The notes under the pieces were generated by a model. That model was not told the DNA's origin. It made no database searches and saw nothing but the letters and a program-made list of their open reading frames with translations. A stretch of DNA of 64,000 bases from Cruorifilaria tuberocauda (taxonomy: Eukaryota > Nematoda > Chromadorea > Rhabditida > Onchocercidae), in NCBI GenBank assembly GCA_013365365.1, contig JABVXU010000275.1, positions 1 through 64,000 of the forward strand, in the 5' to 3' direction. Shown here one piece after another: positions 26,133 through 40,600 of the stretch; positions within the stretch are counted from its first letter, which is position 1, and every line of letters starts with the position of its first letter. A program made the translations under genes and the position numbers.

Positions 26133-28406
26133 ATAAATTAACGATATGATTGGTGTAATTATTTACACATTATACTTTGGTACCATTATAACAGTAATTA
26201 TTTGTATTGCAGTGCTTATGCTATGGTTTTATTTACACGATAGCATAATTTATTATTGAATAATTTTGTAATGGATGAGATGCATTTAATAGAATTTTGT
26301 TTATAGGACGCGGTTAACAGGATCAAGTTTCCCGATTGGAATAGTACGAGACGGACGATAATAACGCACTCTCTGATTGCTATTAAAATATATTTTGTCT
26401 GCTCTGCTCTCTATTGTTAAGGGAATATTTAGCCTAGGCTTTCAAATTTGCAACTAATAAATGATAATAATAGTTATGGAAGATATCAAAGATTACCTAA
26501 TCGAATTATTACTTATTAGATAAGATCATCGGATAACATAATCGCATATCAAAATGGAAACATCAATTTCAAACATAAAATTTCATGAACAAATAACACA
26601 CATGAAATATGTAAAGGGAGTAATTTTGGTGTTAAAAATAAAATAGGTCATTGAATTTCAATTGTGTTTTTCACGCGCAATTCTTCAATTAAATTTTAGG
26701 GCACGCTCCTCTCTTCCTTCCTATACGTGCGTAATTTTACGATAGTTATTGAGAGGGGGAAAAAAAAGAACTGAAATATAATATTTTATAAATCCGTTCA
26801 AGAAAATTAGGATGATGTGATGATTTATTGTTTTGTATTCCTGGTGGTACTATCTGCAGATTCGAGCATTTAGTTCACGTGAATTAAGTCACTCTGAAAA
26901 TGATGTGATAAAGTTGTATGGAAACTTTCGTCCAATTCAATGTCATCTTTTGGTGACAGTAAAATTTTACGAATTTCCCATGGGAGGAAGGAGAACTGAA
27001 TAACACGAATAGATCTGTTGTATTATTAATTAGCATAAAATATGAAATATTCTCGGCGTTTGAATGATGGATAAATAAATAATAATTATAGCATTAACTT
27101 CTGTGACAAGTAATCCGGAATTATAGAATTGACCTTTGCAAGAAAGAATTAGTAAAATCGAATTAACCTTTTTGATAAATAATAACAGACTGATCTTTAT
27201 CAAAGGTGAAAAAAATATAATATGTTTACGATAACTACGACAGTGTTATTAATCGTCAAAAATTATCTGTGTAAAGTTAAATGATTATATAAAATGCGTT
27301 AAATAATTTAAACCAAAACTGAAGACACTACTGCTACTGTTTTAGCGACCGAATTATCTATCCACTTGATTTATAATTATGTCTTCTTTCACCACGTTTC
27401 ACTACTCCATCGCCAAATTCATATCTTGCAGTTTTCAAATTTCTGATTAAAATTGAAATTCATTTCAGTTATTCAGATCGAAAACACTGTCATAGAAAGA
27501 AAAAGGAAAAAAATGGATATTTCGCATCATTTCCTAATTAGGTTACTGTTTTTTTTTCCATGTAGTGGTTTACACCATCAGCGTAATATATCTTAATATT
27601 TTGATAAATTTCTTGATGATAATATCAAATTATTAGCATCATTATTGTACTTAAGATAGCCGTTGATTAGCGTTGATCAATTTACATCCACTTTCCTTTA
27701 CACGTTTCACGTCGTCATTCCTTGTAGTCGAACGTCGTATGGAATTTGGAACATAGTTTACATATTTAGAAGTATAATTCTATAGTTTAGTAACCCATTT
27801 CGTATCAATTTTCAAGATAAATTATTTAGATTATTTCAATATAATACAGAAAACAAAATATAACGATAAAGGAATTTCATGAAATAATTTTCATGTGGGT
27901 AGTTCCTAAGCATTAAGCGTTTACGCATTTTTTTTTGTTAGAATTATTAATATATTTGAAGCGTCAATTTTGAATGTAAAAATAGACAAACTCCATAGAT
28001 TTCTCCGGTAGAATCTTCAGGTTTATCTAAGGTTTTTCACATGCCATCGAGCTGTAGTTCGGAAAAAAGATATTTAACTGAAAAAGAAATGATCTTTGTG
28101 CACTATAATAGTCACTATTACAGTTATTCTTTCCAAAAAACACATAATCGAAAAACTTATGTTACGGAGGAAAGAAAAATTGTCGTTAAACATCAATTAA
28201 ACTTGTACAATTAAACATTGTACTTCTGTTAGAATTTCGACATTTCCAAATCTTTTGTTAACGAGAGTAGTTAGTCTGGTTCAGTGATGACTTATTTTTT
28301 CCATGAAACGTAATCACCGGTTCAGATTTGATATGGTTTAACAGAACATTATGTTTATGGAACATTACTGAACCAAAACAGCTTCAAGCAATCTTCAAAT
28401 GACGTT

Positions 28407-29781
28407 TTATTTTGCTAGCATATTTTTACAAACGCCATTTTCAAAACATAACATGCAATTCGTGTATAGACTTGCCACTAATCCATAATCATATATTCGA
28501 GGAGTTCGAATCAAAGCAGTTACAGGAAATATATTTTGCTTGAATAATGCACCTTTTGAGATCATTGAGAAATAATTGCCTACATCAGAGAGCAATGCTA
28601 GTATTGTTGAAAGTGATTCTTCGTGCGGTATGTCACCTTCATGAAACTCCACCTATAAAATAAATTTCAGGGAAAATATATAGTGAGATAAAGAAATTTA
28701 AAAGATAGAAATTGAAAATTAATTAATAGATAACGCATGCTAAATTGCATAAATTAGTATAGAATTAAAATACCGACCACGCAGCATGAACTTACAATGG
28801 CAGCAACTTCTCCAACAGCGAACGTATGAGCAGAAGCACAAAACGCTGCAACACCGTCAATAAGCTTCTCATTGAAATAACGCATCACAATACGTGAAAG
28901 TTGATATGGTTCTAGTGTTGATTCCTTCGGAAGTGACGTGGGCGATCGATGTCGAAGCCAATAAACCTGAAATTATCGCATTTTTTTTTGTGTTTTTATA
29001 TTTCGTTTTTCTAGCGTGTATGCTCTTTCACAATTATATGAATTTCTCCTCATCCCCCATAATTTTATATGATTCACTCCTCATTCCTCATCCATACATG
29101 CACACATCTACACACGTAAGACGTATCGTAGAAAATATATGAAATAATGAAAATGAAGTAAAAACAAGTATACAACCTTTGTACGATCACTGACAATGTT
29201 AACTGCACAGATTCCACACAGTAAGTGAAAAGTATCATTATCTGTTATTGCTTCCTCATTGCCACATAAAATCAGCAATAGATTCACATTAGGTTCCGGT
29301 TCTACATTAATACCTCCAATTAACATTTGACGGAATGCTGCAACAAAGCAGTAATTCTAATCTTCTCTAATCAATAGACCAATTATGAGTTAGATTAAAA
29401 TGTAGCAAACTAAAACTTGCAGAGAAGATGAAAACTCAAATAAAACTAAAGTGAGCGTAAAATTTACAAAGTCAAAGTACAAAATTAAAGAATTATGTGG
29501 GAAAAAAGAAGTAAATAGTTTAAATTGAGATGGCCGTTTTCATAGCGCAGTTACGATAGCTGTTTGTTAAATGCGAACTAACCTTAACGCTGTTAGGGCT
29601 GAGTCGTATTCATCTGTGTGGGAGAAGGTCGTGACTTGGGTTTATCGATTTAGCTGCTTCGTAATGATGACAAGGTTCGGAAGGGATTATTACCCGTCTT
29701 TTTTGCCAGATTTAGATTCCAGGACAAAATTGATCTTCGTCCAATTCTCGATCGATTCTTTTTTGATTTCCGTGCATTCAT
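28407..29781 (-). CDS. Protein of unknown function, four exons, 221 residues
   Basis: Exons 29781-29694, 29337-29177, 28966-28796 and 28652-28407 join in phase, with GT donors and AG acceptors at every junction. The product begins MNARKSKKNRSRIGRRS, a basic N-terminus. It continues with AFRQMLIGGINVEPEPNVNL, LLILCGNEEAITDNDTFHLL and CGICAVNIVSDRTKVYWLRH. Later parts include LEPYQLSRIVMRYFNEKLID, DGVAAFCASAHTFAVGEVAA and VEFHEGDIPHEESLSTILAL. It ends CMLCFENGVCKNMLAK. Cysteines are frequent in the last third. There is no signal peptide and no clear membrane span. I do not recognise the family. The start is supported by good phasing and by lying 148 bases from the divergent S13 start codon. The exon structure makes a real gene likely; the function is unknown. 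Confidence 0.7.
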
Positions 29782-29928
29782 AATATTCGAGTTGCTGCTA
29801 AACGAAATAAATGATAGAATGAAGTTGAAGTGCACAATTAAACTTCAGTAAATAGTTCTTCGATATGGTTTGTGTCATTTTCCAGACTCAGCAAAAATCA
29901 GCAGTGGTGCAATTAGCTAACGTCAATC
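29782..29928. promoter_or_regulatory. Short divergent promoter region shared with ribosomal protein S13
   Basis: Only 147 bases separate the start codons of two head-to-head genes. On the plus side, TTTTCCAG at about 29878-29885 looks like a splice acceptor just before the S13 5' UTR, either trans-spliced or cis-spliced. No TATA box was identified with confidence. Confidence 0.45.
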
Positions 29929-31078
<1,150 letters not shown>

Positions 31079-31620
31079 AGTGAATAATTTCGTTCCATCG
31101 TTGTCAGTTTACTTTGAGATGAAATTTATGGTTTAAATAAATATTTGTTCATTGTTTTTGTGTACACAGATATTTGGTGCAAAAACTAAATCTGTAATTG
31201 GGATGTTCCAATAATACGACAGCTGCTGACTAAAAATTTGCAATCAACAATAGCTTAAACTGAACATCAATGCAAAGAGTATGGTTATATTATTTGTAAT
31301 GCTGAGAGCTTCAAAATGATTCAACTTCTTGGGACTGTCATTTTATTAGTGGAAGGAACTAGAAAGAAGTAGATTCTTGTTAGATGATTCTCATATTCTG
31401 ATCTTATTGAATGTATATGAGGTATTTGAATGTCATTCATCGTTTTATTTACGTTCCATTAAAATTTCTGGAATTATTCGTGTTTGATTTTGGAAAGACA
31501 TTCAAAATAGCAAATTTTCGCTTCATGTCATTGGTTGCCCAGCAACGAAAAATTTTATTACTATGTATTATCTAATTTTACTTCGTTATTAAGCGCTTAT
31601 AGTTTACACTGTTTTCAAAG
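31079..31620. other. Intergenic region between S13 and WDR19
   Basis: It contains the S13 3' UTR and, on the right, the presumed promoter of the WDR19 gene. Nothing else was recognised. Confidence 0.5.
31136..31141 (+). terminator. Polyadenylation signal of the S13 gene
   Basis: AATAAA lies 58 bases after the S13 stop codon, followed by a T-rich segment. It is a standard eukaryotic poly(A) signal by position and sequence. Confidence 0.6.
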
Positions 31621-34600
31621 ATGAAGGTAAATTTTTCTATTCCTCAATTCAATCATAAAGTATGAAGTAAAGGGAAGGGCAAAGGTTAGGCTGATGAAAC
31701 TATCTGAGTGATCTTACTTGGATATTTGTTGATTGATTGTAGAATAGAGAAATCATATTTAAATGGAAAATGAAATTAATAATAATTAGTAATATCCCAT
31801 TAATCTCAAATGAAGCAGCAGTGATCATTAGCATTTACAGCTAATATGGAGTTTAACAGAAAAAGAACTTGGAGAAGAAGAAGCTGGACCGATTTTTGAG
31901 TGGCGTCCGAAAGGAAATTATCTTGCCGTTGCTGGGTTTGCCTAATTCATTGTTCAATTTAAATTGTTTCTTTCAAGAAATATTTTATTAGAATCTGTTT
32001 CAAAACAACATTTCATTATGAAATATACATATTAAAGAATTAATGATAACAACTAAATAGTTGATATAATTATGAAAAGATTTCTCTCATACTTATGTTA
32101 CAGTTATTTTATTTTTGTCCTTAATTTCAAGATTTGAACTGATTTCGTATCTGCAATATTTAATTTGCTTTGAGAATAATTAGACTATTATTCACCGTAA
32201 TAATTCAAAATTCAAAAATATAAATTATCTTTTCTAGTTCTGGTAATTCGGTAAAACTATACGATCGAACTGGCAACTTAATCGATGAATTAGTCTTATC
32301 AGGGTGATTTTTTTTAATTGCTGTTATATTAGATTATTGTTATCATTTATTCTATCCATCATATCAACATTAACTAATTTCATCATATTGATTTACTTTC
32401 CATTATTTTCCATTAGCTTTACAGTGTTTATAAGTATAGATCCATCAGTATAAAGGTGTAAATTTCTACAATCTATTTTTTTTTAAAGTAATTCTTGGTA
32501 ATTTTCAATTTTTTTCTATACAGGCAAGTGGAAGTATTATCGTGGGATCGAGATGGTGATGTATTAGCTGTAATAGATGATAAGAGTACGGCAGTAACAT
32601 TGTGGGAATTTATGTCGAAAACAGTTAACAAATTAGATAGTGGCATTAGTGAGAAGTAAGTATTATTATATGTTACAATTTAAATGCTAATTGCTTTTTC
32701 CTGATAGTAGTAAGAGATTCTTCTGTAAAATTTCAATTGATATAGTATTTTGTTTAATCCTAGCAAAATTCTATTTTAACATATTTTACGATTTTTAAGA
32801 GAGAGACCGACCTTTATACTATGGTCTCAAATTTCACCAATTTTGGCTATCGGTTATGATACTGGAAATTTGTTATTTTATAATCATCGCACCTCACGGT
32901 TGGTTTTTTTTCAATATATATATATCTCATACAGTTTTGTTATTTCTATCCTTATATTTTCTTATTTTTGAATTTATTTATAAATTAAGTTTGTATGAAA
33001 TAAACTGTCAAATGCTGTAGGAAAATATTAAAGTTTTACTGCAAGTTATACTCGCACATTTCACGATATTAATTTATGAAATGTTAATGTTAATGTTAAT
33101 CGAATGAACGATTTCACAAATATTATTCTAAATCTTTTTCAGTTGCATACACACGGAATCATATCTCTAATGTCATTCTGTTTCGGAATAAAAAAGTTTC
33201 TTGGTTTTTTTACAGCAAGACATCAGTAATCGGGAAACACCAAAGTGCCATAATATGTGGAGAATTCTCGACTAATGATTTGCTTGCGCTTGGTTCAACT
33301 GATTTAACAATTACAGTTAATAGTATTAATGGTGATTTGCTGTATTCGTTCACATGTAACTCAGAACCATCATTGATCAAATTCTGCGATCGTAAGCAAC
33401 CAAACGATAAAAATGCTAAATCTAACATCATGGTTATTTATATTTCTTAATAATTTAATAATTTTAATAATTTAATAATTCTTTTCAAGAATTAATCAGT
33501 TTTCTTCAGATTTTTACTTTATTATTTTTATTGTTATTGAAATTATCTCTTGCTGTCTTCATTTTTATTTTTTTTATTTTACTCTATTTCCATCATGTAA
33601 TGAAATGAAAATATTAATGTAGTATTCTGATGAATACATTTTCAATTTCGCTATTTTTTTAGCAGATTCATTTTCTAAAATGAATCTGCTAAAAAAATGT
33701 TTAAGGCAGTCTATTTTATTTCAAATTTTGTTAATATTAAGTAATTTAAAAATAGATATTGTCATATGCATCATAGGTAAGTGCCATTTTGGGTGAAAAC
33801 ACTATACTGTTGGCAGAATTGAATGATGATATAGAACCTATCAATCTTCAATTTCAAGCTCGTTATGGTGAAATTGTAACATATTTCTGGTTGGTTATTG
33901 TCGTTGCAAATTGCTCATCCATTGATATGTTTTTGTGAAACAAACTTTATTGAGGAAATTTCGACACAATTTCATTCGCTGAGAAAATTTTGATGGAGTC
34001 TTCATCTAAAGTGTATTATATATATATATATATATATGTATTTGGATATATCAATTACTATAATGAAAAATGGCGTTAGTATTCATTGCCAGAAATGACG
34101 ATAACATCATTGTTGAAATATTTCTTGCTCACATGCAGAAAAATAATTTCAGGTATCGGAATAATTTTTTATTGTTGGGTTTTACTAAAGGCTTTTTTGT
34201 CTGCATTTCAACAATTGCTTCAGAGATTGGTCAGGTTTGTTAATTTCATTTTTATGCTATAGCCATCTCGATCTTATCTCTCTTATTTTTTTAAATATTT
34301 GCAATCAATTATTTATAAATTATTTATACTTTGTGTTTTATTTATTATTTGTATCTGTTATTTTCAGTTACTCATTTATAAAGTTTTAAATTCAAATAAG
34401 CCTCTTCAATGGCTTTTTTAACATTATTTTTGAAGTAACGTATTTTGAGGAAATATATGCAGTACAAGATTTCAAGACATACTTGTCGTCTATCTGTATC
34501 AGTGAAGTATGCTCTAAAATTCTGTTAACTGGAGACAATCAGTAAGTATTTGCTTTTTTTGAATCTTTGATAAATATTTTTACCACTTTAGTTGTTTTCA

Positions 34601-37600
34601 TCTTATAAATATTTTGATAGATAACTCATCGAATTAAATTATGTCATACTGAATTATTTTTAGGCATTTCTCATCAGAATTTTAAAATTTAAAAATAAAA
34701 AATCCTATTCAACCTTATTGCAGAATACGAGTACGTGAACTGAATCAGCTTGATGAAATCATTGAAATCGTCGAAGTGGACAGTAAAAATAATGGTTTGT
34801 TAATTGTTATAAATCCAGCTGTCGTTAGCATTTTTAGACTTTTCAGCACTTAATCTAAGCAATTCAACACTGAATATTCATCTCGAAAATTCTATATGGT
34901 GGAAAGCATTCATGATATGCTGATCAATGAAAGGCAAGATGATGCTATCACTGATAATCATGCATAGATTAAAGAAATTTTAATGGTTGTTATAGTAGGG
35001 CTATTTCAGTTGAAATGGCATTCAGCATATAGGGAAGTAATCTTTACGTACCCACTAGAAAATGGATTATACTGATAAAATTGTTAAGCAACTGAAGATA
35101 TCATTATTAGAAAATTGTTGATATAGTTTACAAGTATACTAAATTATTTATTTTCTTTACTACGTTCAGTATTTTTAAAATCATACTTATTGTATTTATG
35201 GAGTTTGATTGGATTCTAAAGGAATAGATTCATGAAGGAAGTTTAAAAATTTTTAGCTTTTCTAGTTTTTTACAGATTTATATAGTGCCGCGGTGAATCA
35301 TGACGGGCAATTGATTGTTGTCAGTACCAATTCCGGTACATTACATTTATTTCTAACAAAAGTGCCTGTACTTGGAGCCGTTTACCGAAATACTATTGCT
35401 ATTTTATCATCATTGAATGAGATAACTCTTTTCAGAGAAGGTGAAAAGGTGATCTGATTTCTTCAAAAATTGATTGACCTATATTAAATTAGTTGACATA
35501 AGTTGGTTTATTTAAATTTAAATACTAAAATTTTGGAAGGATCTTTAGAATCCATCAGCAGTAGTGAAAATCGAACTAGAACCAACAGGAATCGCACTTG
35601 GTCCAAATCATATTGCCATTTCGATGAATAATCATGCATGGTTATATGAAATTATCGAAACAAAAGGTAGGCAATGCAAAATTTTTACACTCGTAAAACT
35701 TAGCCTCATTGTTCATATCTCATACTTGCTTATTGCATCTTATAGTCAGATTGTTATGATGTTTCAGTTTTACCGACTTTTAATTCCATTATTGTCATTG
35801 TGTTGATGAATGAATTTCGATAAAAATGATTTATTTTGTTCCATTATTTGCAAGAATTTATTATTCGAATATACATATCTGTATTTAAACTTAATTCTTA
35901 TAGTTTATTTCGAAAAATAAGAATTTAAGAATATTCATTATTCCTATGTTATTTTTTTTTCTCGTAATTTGTTGCAAAAATGCAGAAATCCGATATATCC
36001 GTGAAATTGAATATTTATCAACGATTAATGCTTTGCATTTGAATGAAGAATATATTATTGCTAAGCTGGATAATCGGGCACAGTTACGAAAGGTATGATT
36101 TAAAAACGTATATCGTGAATAAAATACCAAATATATCATAACAGCACTTTCCAAAAGATCCTGATCAAAAAACCTCAAATAAGAAAACGAGGAACCAAAA
36201 ATATCTAGAATACAAAGAAACAGCAATCACGAAAATCAAAAAGTTCAAATTTCAAGTGAGTAAAACTAAAAATTTTAAATTAACCTAAATTCACATCCAC
36301 TATGATATGTGTATCAAAAGACGATAATTATAAAAAGGAGTATTCCCACCTATAACTTTTGTTTCTTTTCCGATCAACGTCCGAGACTTTAACTTATCTA
36401 AAGAAGCTATCTATCATGATCGGTTTAATATTAAATGTATGTTTATTATTTTACAGCTGCGTAATGAAAGTGAGAAATACAGTACCGAGGAAAATGGATT
36501 TATGATTCCTGATCCAGAACATGCCATTTATGGGCTTCAGGACATAACGCTCACCGATAATTTTCTCATTTATTGCACGAATGTATGAATTTATCTTTAC
36601 ATATAATAATATTTTCTAAGCGAGAAGGCATTTTCTTATTTAAAAACGTTTCATTTGAAATTTACACCTGTCAAGTTCGGATTCGATCGTCAAAATGGGT
36701 GATTTATTCCCACTATTTAATTACAGGATGGATATTTGTATTACTATTCATTAGCAGATAAAGCATACGTGAATGAATACAAACATATAGCCAGAATAAC
36801 ATCGTTATACCCGGAACCAGAAGGAATTACACTTTGTTTTTTTGATGAACGCTTAAATGCTTACATTTACAGTCCTGTTGATGATGAGTGTATCAAAATT
36901 CCCTCAATCGATTCCACTGCTCATGTGAATTTTCACGTTTTATAATAGGAATGTATAATGCTTTATATATTTTTTGATTTTCATTTCTAGATAAATTATA
37001 TATTTACCTTTTTAAAAAGCATTTAAATATTTTTCTAATCTTAGAATTTTTCAATTTTTAAATTAGAAAATGTGAAGAGGAAGTCTATAACGAAATAGAT
37101 CACTGAAAACGATAAGAACAATTAGATATGACAAAATATGATATTAAAAAGAAAAATGGGTACAAATTATTTTTTTTCTTGTTATAGCTAAAGAACTGTT
37201 TATGGGAGAATTTCTCCGTGGATCGTGATACATTTGTTATATGTGATTCTGACACCGCTCATGTTTTTCTTTTATCTAAGAATCAAATAGAAAGTAAGTT
37301 TGTTTAATTAATACTTAGCATCAATTGATATTAATTATCATACCGTATGCTTTGTAAATTCACAACAAATCCATCCATTGCAGAAAAGTAAAACAGTATA
37401 CACTCAGGTTTTTAATTCAAATTACATAATTATCTAATTTGAAAGTTCTACAGAAGACATTAACATGACTGCAGAATTTAGGAATCAGTTACAATTTCCA
37501 ACTCTAGCATTATATTTTGTGCCTATTCAGTGATGGAGATAATCTTTAGTCATTCATCTTTTAATATAGTAAGCTGCTTCCGCTTATTCGATTAGTTTAT

Positions 37601-40600
37601 TCATTTTCATATTTATTACATAAAGTTTTATTACAAGTATTTTAAAAGCCAAATATTCAAATAATTTACAATTTAAAATCTCTCTTTTCACATACAGATA
37701 AAACGCTCGAAAGCAAAAGGATATCAGACAATTGCGTAATTTTAGCTATTTAGTTTAGATTGATGAGACGTTTCAATCTTAGTTGATTTAATGAATTTCA
37801 GATATTCCATTGTTAAAAATTGGGTTCACAAAGATACCAAACGGATATATTCCGCTGATGCTTTGTAAAGGAATTGTACATTGTCAAATGCAAAATGGAC
37901 GTATTGGTAGCGTACTGTTAGAGAGTCATCGAACTGATATGGCACTTGATGGGAAATCCCTAAATACTGTTAGTTAGTTGTAATTATTAATAAAGTACGT
38001 ATTGTTTATATCAGCTTATTACATTTAATGAGAAATGTATTAAATTTCAGCTGGGAAAATTATTGGATCAAGCTCTTAATCTTAAAAGGTTCTTTTATTC
38101 ATTCATTCATTCAATTTCACATTAATAGTATATTGATAGCTACTATTTAGTGAATGATAATTATGTATGAATTGAAAATTAAACTATTGTTCTTCAATTT
38201 TAGGTGGATGTATGCATGGCGTATATGCGAATATACAAAAATTCATGAGCAATGGAATAAATTCGCAATTGCAGCCGTAAAAAATGGCGAAGTGGAATTA
38301 GGTTGTACAACTGGAAACTATTTTCTCCATTTTAAATTAAAGATATTCAAGTCTTCATAACTTCTATATAGAATTAGTTTTTAAAAAAGTAAATGCAAAA
38401 TTTTCTTTAGCGATTCGAATTTTCAAGCAAATTGATGCCGTAGGTATTGTTTGGAGTTTGGAGGAAATACAATACATTGAGGAAAAAACTTTGTTGAATG
38501 GACATTTGGCGCTAATATTGGGGAACTTTGACAAAGCTGAAGAATTTTTTTTACAATCGAGTAAGCCAAGAGAAGCTTTGGATGTAAGATATAACTTTTT
38601 ACGCATTTTCTAATTTGTTTAACCGCGAAAAGTGCACTTGAATTGTGTAACTTTTATTTTGAAGCGAATAAAATTATTTTAATTTAGACTTACCGTTAAA
38701 GTTATACAACAGGAATATATACTTTTCATTCATGAATATTTCATTTTTTTTCAGTTGCGTCGGGATTTATTACATTGGGAAAAAGCCCTGAGTTTAGCAA
38801 CACGTTTGGCAGAGGAAGAAGTACCTATGATTTCAAAAGAATATGCACAACAATTGGAATTCATGTAACTTTATAGTCGTGGATATTGTATTGCTACTTA
38901 GCCTTTCAGTGTAAAAGCGAAATTGAATTGCATAAGCTATGAGATCTTCCAACTTAAATTTCATATTTTTGAACATGAAGACTTTTTTCTTAATTTACAG
39001 GGGAAATTACAGTCAAGCACTGGTGCAATACGAAAATGGTTTGATTGAAAATCCGGACGAAAGTAATATACAGGTTTTTTTTATGTGTTTTATGTTTTTT
39101 TTTACCATTCTCTATTGTGCAGTTGTTCAAAAAAAACCTGATTTTTACTCCGACTTCTTATTCCATTTTGATGTATATTAAATTTTTGGTTCTTAATATA
39201 TATTAAAGATTTTGGAACATAACGAGATGTGTAACTCAGGCATTGCTCGGATGTGTATTCGTACCGGAGATATTCAGAAGTGAGAATCAAATGACTTTCT
39301 TGGTTTTTTTAATTATCATCTATATTTATTTCCACTTGTATCTTAATGTTGTTCACTTCTGTAATTGGAAAATGAATGGCAGTTTTCACTAAATGTGGAT
39401 ATCAAGTTTTCCATATATCATATGTTAGTTTAACTATTCGAACTAATTAAATTTGTTTTTACCAGAGGAATTGAAATTGCTGCAAGTATTCAAGGACGGG
39501 CTGTCAAACGCGATTGCGCCATAATTCTAGAACAGCTAAAGGTTTGTTTCAAGTTATTTTGCAGAATGCAATATGGAAAAAAATCCATATATTCTGGGCT
39601 AAATATTTTGAAGTAATGATTTTGCAGCAATATAATGATGCAACATATTTATATGAACTTGGGCATTTTTATGATCGAGCTGCTGCAGTTTCACTGAAAG
39701 CAAAGAATTGGTAATTCCTACTAAAATTTAATTTTAAGCTTCTTTCTATTCCGTTTGCTGCTAATTATTATTTTTAAATTTTTGTTCATTTTGGTTGTTT
39801 CTTGGACAAAATCAAAAAATTTTGTAAATTCATCTTCATATTTGTTTTAGGACTAAAGTGGGCAATCTTTTACCCAAGGTTCATTCGCCAAAAATTCACA
39901 CAGCTTATGGCAAAGTGATGGAAGGAGAGAAAAAATATAAGCAGGCTGCAATAGTAATAGTTTTCGAATAGTAATAGTAATAGTTTGCAATAGTAATAGT
40001 TTTTTTTGCAATAGTTTTCAACGCTATTTCTCTTTGTTGCAAATATTTTTCTTTAAATTTTTACTAAATTATAAATAGATCTCTATTTGTGCGATTATAT
40101 TGATATTTGATGCCATGAGGATTAAAATAAATTTTAGGCTTATAAATATGCGCGAGATTATGATAACTTAGTAAGAATTTTGTTAGAACATTTGAATAAG
40201 CCTGAAGAAGCAGTATGCGTTGTACGGGAAAGTAGAAGTGTTGAAGGAGCAAAACTTATAGCAAAGTGAGTTCTTACTATATTCTTCTTTCTTTTTTCTA
40301 TTCAAATTTAAACAAATACAAATTTTATGGTAATCATTTTCACTGAATATTCTGACCATTGCAATTTGATTATTTTAGTAGCTTAAATTCCATTTTTTAG
40401 ATTTTTCACTAATCTTGGAGATCAAGATTCAGCTATTCAATTTTTAGTGCTTTCTCAGTGCCAACAGGTGAATTATTATAATTTTTTGGTTTAGAAATAT
40501 TATTTGAAAATGTCAGATTTGAAATTGTTTGGTAAAATTAACTTTTGAAATTTAATTTATAATAGAAATTACTTCTTTAAATGATACATAGTATTATCCA

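Larger units (their letters stand above)
20647..28406. other. Intergenic microsatellite-rich region
   Basis: From about 21.4 to 25.5 kb, AC, CT, GA, CAAT, AAT and GCT arrays crowd together with a 57-60-bp minisatellite (listed separately). The ORFs across 22153-22910 and 25181-25617 are produced by these repeats. From 25.6 to 28.4 kb the DNA is more complex and holds a long inverted repeat. It also holds several short coding-like fragments that I could not join into a gene. Promoters of the ZFP-1 homologue may lie at the left side. Confidence 0.6.
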
